This document shows, one piece after another, positions 63,212 to 64,000 of a stretch of DNA of 64,000 bases. The translations under genes were made by a program, and so were the position numbers. The notes beneath the pieces were generated by a model, which was given only the letters and a program-made list of their open reading frames with translations, was not told the origin of the DNA and did no database searches. The stretch is from Rhizorhabdus histidinilytica (lineage in GTDB: Bacteria > Pseudomonadota > Alphaproteobacteria > Sphingomonadales > Sphingomonadaceae). The stretch spans positions 177,158 to 241,157 of the forward strand of contig NZ_FUYM01000010.1 in the NCBI RefSeq assembly GCF_900167915.1, read 5' to 3'. Each line of letters starts with the position of its first letter. Within the stretch, counting starts at the first letter, position 1.

Positions 63212-63600
63212 GAATCCTGCAGCCGGAGGGCTGGCCGCGCCCCAGGGGATATGCCAACGCGATCGAGGTCCGCGGACGCACGATCTATGTCGCCGGCCTG
63301 ATCGGCTGGAACGAGGAGGAGACCTTTGTCGCCAAGGACCTTCCCGGCCAGTTCGAGCAGATATTACGCAACCTCGTCACGCTGCTCGCCGAGGGCGGCG
63401 CCCGGCCCGAGCATGTCGTGCGGATGACCTGGTACGTCACCGACAAGCAGGCCTATCTGCGCGAACTGCGCAGGATCGGCGAAATCTATCGCTCGATCAT
63501 GGGCAAGGTCTTCCCTACCATGGCGGTCGTCCAGGTGGTCGCGCTGATGGAAGACGAGGCCCTGATCGAGATCGAGACCACCGCCGTCGTTCCCGACTGA
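63208..63600 (+). CDS. RidA/YjgF-family enamine/imine deaminase
   Basis: A 130-residue RidA-family protein. Seen: [62 protein letters not shown]. RidA proteins hydrolyse enamines and imines. The conserved Arg near residue 105 of classic RidA (PAR) is not visible; the sequence there reads PTMAVVQV. In anthranilate clusters such proteins are thought to release ammonia from the amino-oxo-cyclohexene-CoA made by ACMR. Both neighbours are acyl-CoA dehydrogenases. Confidence 0.86.
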   Translation: MRILQPEGWPRPRGYANAIEVRGRTIYVAGLIGWNEEETFVAKDLPGQFEQILRNLVTLLAEGGARPEHVVRMTWYVTDKQAYLRELRRIGEIYRSIMGKVFPTMAVVQVVALMEDEALIEIETTAVVPD

Positions 63601-63623
63601 CGATTCACTCCGAGGATTCCGCC

Positions 63624-64000
63624 ATGAGCCAGATGAGCCGCTTCGACTGGGCCGATCCGTTCCAGCTCGATGACCAGTTGACCGACGACGAGCGGATGAT
63701 CCGCGACGCCGCCCACGCCTATGCGCAGGAACGGCTGCAGCCGCGCGTGATCAAGGCCTATGCCGAGGAACATACCGATCCGGAGATCTTCCGGGAGATG
63801 GGCGCGCAGGGCCTGCTCGGCGTCACCGTTCCCGATGAGTTCGGCGGCGCCGGCGCGTCCTATGTCGCCTACGGCCTGGTCGCGCGCGAGGTCGAGCGGG
63901 TGGACTCGGGCTATCGTTCGATGATGTCGGTGCAGTCGAGCCTCGTCATGTACCCGATCTACGCCTATGGATCGGAGGAGCAGAAGCGCCGTTATCTTCC
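63624..64000 (+). CDS. glutaryl-CoA dehydrogenase-like acyl-CoA dehydrogenase, truncated by window end
   Basis: The first 125 residues of an acyl-CoA dehydrogenase ([59 protein letters not shown]). This start, and the [20 protein letters not shown] segment in particular, is typical of glutaryl-CoA dehydrogenase (GcdH). It makes crotonyl-CoA from glutaryl-CoA, a normal exit of CoA-dependent aromatic pathways. The rest is outside the window. Confidence 0.83.
   Translation, partial: MSQMSRFDWADPFQLDDQLTDDERMIRDAAHAYAQERLQPRVIKAYAEEHTDPEIFREMGAQGLLGVTVPDEFGGAGASYVAYGLVAREVERVDSGYRSMMSVQSSLVMYPIYAYGSEEQKRRYL

Overview
The window is GC-rich DNA with dense, overlapping operons and frequent ATGA/GTGA/TGATG start-stop junctions. 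GTG and TTG starts are common. It encodes many aromatic and alicyclic catabolism families, TonB-dependent receptors and SDRs, and no IS element, tRNA, rRNA or CRISPR was seen. Together this points to a sphingomonad-type alphaproteobacterium (Sphingomonas, Novosphingobium, Sphingobium or Rhizorhabdus). That is an inference from gene content, not from a marker gene.

Region 1 (about 0-30 kb) is a catabolic supercluster for hydroxycinnamate or lignin-type aromatics. It holds a feruloyl-CoA hydratase/lyase (FerB-like) with an NDP-forming acyl-CoA synthetase (FerA-like), a Rieske oxygenase and a LigB-type extradiol dioxygenase. It also has two LigI-like pyrone/lactone hydrolases, three RraA-type aldolases, a carboxymuconolactone-decarboxylase-like protein, a CoA-transferase and an enoyl-CoA hydratase. 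Four related glutathione S-transferases, four EthD-like proteins (two Tat-exported), a quinohemoprotein alcohol dehydrogenase, an IorAB-type molybdenum hydroxylase and three MFS transporters complete it. A GntR/UTRA regulator lies inside. Most promoter regions here carry a similar 18-bp AT-rich site (ARGTCATAAA-type), suggesting one regulon.

Region 2 (about 30-53 kb) is a separate island. It has a ferredoxin reductase, an amidohydrolase, two unusual tandem P450s, SDRs, a ThuA-like protein, an old-yellow-enzyme-type reductase, a limonene-epoxide-hydrolase-like protein and an ACMSD-like amidohydrolase. VOC proteins, MFS transporters, a CYP101-like P450, two TonB receptors, a MarR and a TetR regulator are also present. 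Four of its promoter regions share a second motif, TATYGATWTCGATATA. The content suggests oxidation of an alicyclic or terpenoid-like compound; the substrate is unknown.

Region 3 (about 53.8-64 kb) is a MarR-linked, CoA-dependent aerobic aromatic pathway that best fits 2-aminobenzoate (anthranilate). It contains an aryl-CoA ligase, a fused monooxygenase/OYE-type reductase (ACMR/salicylyl-CoA hydroxylase type), beta-oxidation enzymes, a RidA deaminase and a glutaryl-CoA dehydrogenase-like gene cut by the window end. Two AT-rich sites of similar sequence precede its two transcription blocks.
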